Assembly: GCA_050292235.1 (NCBI GenBank)
Contig: JBNKLG010000035.1
Location: 1-25,358, forward strand
DNA length: 25,358 bases
Direction: 5' to 3'
DNA from: JBNKLG01 sp050292235
GTDB lineage: Bacteria; Pseudomonadota; Gammaproteobacteria; Chromatiales; Chromatiaceae
The notes beneath the pieces are model-generated. The model worked only from the letters and a program-made list of their open reading frames with translations. It was not told where the DNA came from and did not search any database. A program made the translations under genes and the position numbers. This document shows positions 23,770 to 25,358 of this stretch, piece by piece; within the stretch, counting starts at the first letter, position 1; the number at the start of each line of letters is the position of its first letter.

Positions 23770-25026
23770 TTAGTAATACTGTTTACAATCAGAGTGTTGT
23801 GGATCCTCATCACCCCAGCGCACGGCAGGAGGCTGGTTGGGATCTGAAGAGACCGAGCCCGCTAATAGACGCTCGGAAAACCTGGCAGCGCTGATGCTTT
23901 TGCCTGGCAGGTATTGAATCTTTCCACAGGCTCTGTCCAGATGCCGAGCAACAGCGCTGACCGGTCCGTTTTCACTGCCCGTGGCCACTCGAACCAGATA
24001 GCGCAAAGATTTTTCAATTTTATGATCTCTTGATGGGGTGGAGTAGGAATCAAACTCGCCGTAGTCCATACAACGGGAGCCGATCCTCTGCTTAAATCGC
24101 CAGGCCTCATCAACGATGCCAACCCGCTGTTCAATCTGATGACAGACCTCTTGCGCATATCGATTCAGTTTTTGGTCGGTGGTTTCCCTGACCGAAGCCA
24201 GGCGTTTTTGCATCTCATCCTCAAAAACACCAACCAGGTGGAATTGCTCTTCGCCATATCCGGGCAAAGAGCTGTCGGGCTGCCCATAGTGCTGAGGCTG
24301 CTTCCAGTAACGGAAAGAGCCCCCTTTTGCACTAGGAACAAAAGAGTTGATCGTGGTCTCCTGCAGTTCCTGAATTTTGGCGGGAACTGTGGATTTAAGG
24401 TAATGAATTACCCCCTTTTCATCCACCCTGATCACCATCTGAGAGTGACCTGGTGACTCCTCTCCGGCCTCATCGCGAAAAAAAGCGCCATTGCTGGTTG
24501 ATTTGAGCCGGGGCAGAGCAGCTATCACTCCGGGGCGAAACCATTTTCGGTCGAGCGAGATGGGATAGGTATCGGCAATCACGGAATTACTGCCGACTAC
24601 ATCCCCAACAAATTTCATAAAGAATCTCACCCGGTCCTCTTCTGGCATCTCGTCGTAATATTCAAAATCGTTGGAGATGAATTTGCGCACGGTGGCATAA
24701 GGACTCTTGCCATAGTTCTCCTGATACAGCCCCAGCTGTGCCCCCACCACCTTCTGCTGTCCGAAGCGGGGATCCCGGATAACAAAGGGCAATCTGTTTT
24801 CGTAGGCGAAAATCAGTCGTGGAAAATAGACCGAATCGGCGCAGTCATGAGGGGTATTGGCATATCTTCCCTGGGTGAAAAAGTGCTTGTGGAAGCGATG
24901 TTCAACCCAATCGCTGTAGCGATCTTCCCAATCCGCATTCCACTGGTTTTGGTTTTCCCAAATAGCGGCATGCAGCGGCATCTGAAAAGCAAATAGGAGA
25001 CAAAGCGTGAACAACGTTTTTTTCAT
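23770..25026 (-). CDS. Exported hypothetical protein, possible NlpC/P60-like cysteine hydrolase
   Basis: The 418-residue protein starts with a classic signal peptide (KK, then LFTLCLLFAFQ, cleavage probably after Ala20), so it should be periplasmic or secreted. The mature part has HDCADSVYFPRLIFAYENRLPF-like sequence around Cys62 and, about 130 residues later, RPGVIAALPRL then GHSQMVIRV around His194. A cysteine starting a helix, a PG-turn and a histidine on a beta strand are the ordered features of NlpC/P60 papain-like peptidases and amidases, though I recognise no named family. The C-terminal half is helical and charged, with several cysteines (about 290-418) that might form disulfides. The acyltransferase gene follows after seven bases. 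Export is well supported; the enzymatic call is inference. Confidence 0.72.
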   Translation of the reverse strand: MKKTLFTLCLLFAFQMPLHAAIWENQNQWNADWEDRYSDWVEHRFHKHFFTQGRYANTPHDCADSVYFPRLIFAYENRLPFVIRDPRFGQQKVVGAQLGLYQENYGKSPYATVRKFISNDFEYYDEMPEEDRVRFFMKFVGDVVGSNSVIADTYPISLDRKWFRPGVIAALPRLKSTSNGAFFRDEAGEESPGHSQMVIRVDEKGVIHYLKSTVPAKIQELQETTINSFVPSAKGGSFRYWKQPQHYGQPDSSLPGYGEEQFHLVGVFEDEMQKRLASVRETTDQKLNRYAQEVCHQIEQRVGIVDEAWRFKQRIGSRCMDYGEFDSYSTPSRDHKIEKSLRYLVRVATGSENGPVSAVARHLDRACGKIQYLPGKSISAARFSERLLAGSVSSDPNQPPAVRWGDEDPQHSDCKQYY

Positions 25027-25073
25027 AAGAAAACCATCTCAAGTCGCAAAAGCCCTTTTCTTCGTCAGGGAAT

Positions 25074-25101
25074 CTGACTCCCTCCCTGATTTCGGTATAA
25101 T
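25074..25101 (+). promoter_or_regulatory. Candidate sigma70 promoter for the thioredoxin-domain gene
   Basis: CTGACT (25074-25079) and a perfect TATAAT (25096-25101) are separated by 16 bases. Transcription would start near 25108, giving a leader of about 23 bases before the ATG at 25131. The gap is shared with the divergent exported-protein gene. Confidence 0.6.
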
Positions 25102-25130
25102 CCCACTCAGGTTACCGTCATAGAGCCAAC

Positions 25131-25328
25131 ATGAGCAACAGCCCTTATATACAGGAAATCACCGACGTGGATTTTGAGTCCGGCGTCATCGCCGCTTCTT
25201 TCCAACAACCGGTTTTGGTCGACTTCTGGGCTGACTGGTGCCAACCCTGCCGCATGCTGATGCCCATTCTGGCGCAACTGGTGGAAGCCTACCAGGAACT
25301 GATGCGGATGCAACTCTATGAGACATGA
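25131..25328 (+). CDS. cnoX: Truncated thioredoxin-domain protein, CnoX/YbbN-like
   Basis: The first ~55 residues look like the N-terminus of a gammaproteobacterial CnoX/YbbN thioredoxin-domain co-chaperone: a start like MSNSPYI, then PVLVDFWADWCQPC and LMPILAQLVEAYQ. The active-site motif is WCQPC (Cys37, Cys40) rather than the usual WCGPC. After EAYQ the expected strand (of type GELLLAKVN) is replaced by ELMRMQLYET and a stop at 25326-25328, so only about half of a thioredoxin fold remains, and none of the TPR region of full CnoX (about 280 residues). The break is 30-60 bases from the window edge, so it may be a real disruption by inserted DNA or a chimeric contig end. I treat it as partial or broken. 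Confidence 0.7.
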   Translation: MSNSPYIQEITDVDFESGVIAASFQQPVLVDFWADWCQPCRMLMPILAQLVEAYQELMRMQLYET

Positions 25329-25358
25329 ACTGTGATTGATTTCAAAGCGTTGAGTGGC

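Noticed and set aside
25300..25358. The final bases as the end of a known insertion sequence
   Set aside because: No terminal inverted repeat or transposase motif can be recognised in so short a tail, so the junction is reported only as unexplained.

Overview
The window is chromosomal DNA from a Gram-negative proteobacterium, most likely a motile gammaproteobacterium. The evidence is protein resemblance only: an EttA of the E. coli length, a PomAB-type flagellar stator, a PilU-type pilus ATPase, and a final gene whose N-terminus resembles gammaproteobacterial CnoX/YbbN. I cannot name the genus. No rRNA, tRNA, CRISPR array or complete insertion sequence is visible. About twenty protein genes are packed tightly, and several convergent pairs overlap or nearly touch.

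Layout. (1) 1-760: a visibly AT-richer edge with one HxlR-family regulator and little else. (2) 765-6260, plus strand: a stand-alone dihydrolipoamide dehydrogenase, then a tight run of ettA, a diguanylate cyclase with a long helical N-terminus, and a DUF815 AAA+ ATPase. (3) 6242-13983: glycogen and sugar-phosphate genes (malQ, glgC, pgi, glgA), interrupted by pilU. (4) 13999-19376, minus strand: a co-directional block of a DUF455 ferritin-like protein, PomA, PomB, a PilZ-domain protein and Ppx/GppA. This joins a sodium-type flagellar stator to a possible c-di-GMP sensor. (5) 19454-21513, plus strand: a translationally coupled pair made of an ExbB/TolQ/MotA-like proton-channel protein and an ExbD/MotB-like partner with a glutamine-rich coiled-coil stalk of about 230 residues. 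(6) 21574-25026: a cytochrome P450 converging on a two-gene minus-strand unit, an exported NlpC/P60-like protein followed by a lipoyl-less 2-oxoacid dehydrogenase acyltransferase catalytic domain. (7) 25131-25328: a thioredoxin-domain gene (CnoX-like) that stops after about 55 recognisable residues, next to the window edge.

How the genes work together. GlgC, GlgA and MalQ make and remodel alpha-glucan, and Pgi sits at the hexose-phosphate branch point; no branching enzyme or phosphorylase is in the window. The diguanylate cyclase and the PilZ protein could be two ends of c-di-GMP control over the PomAB motor, but no direct link is shown. The best candidate for an undescribed system is the 19454-21513 pair: it has the hallmarks of a 5:2 ion-driven motor, a long predicted periplasmic stalk ending in a small ExbD-like domain, no recognisable peptidoglycan-binding OmpA domain, and no TonB, Tol, Zorya or gliding partner next to it.
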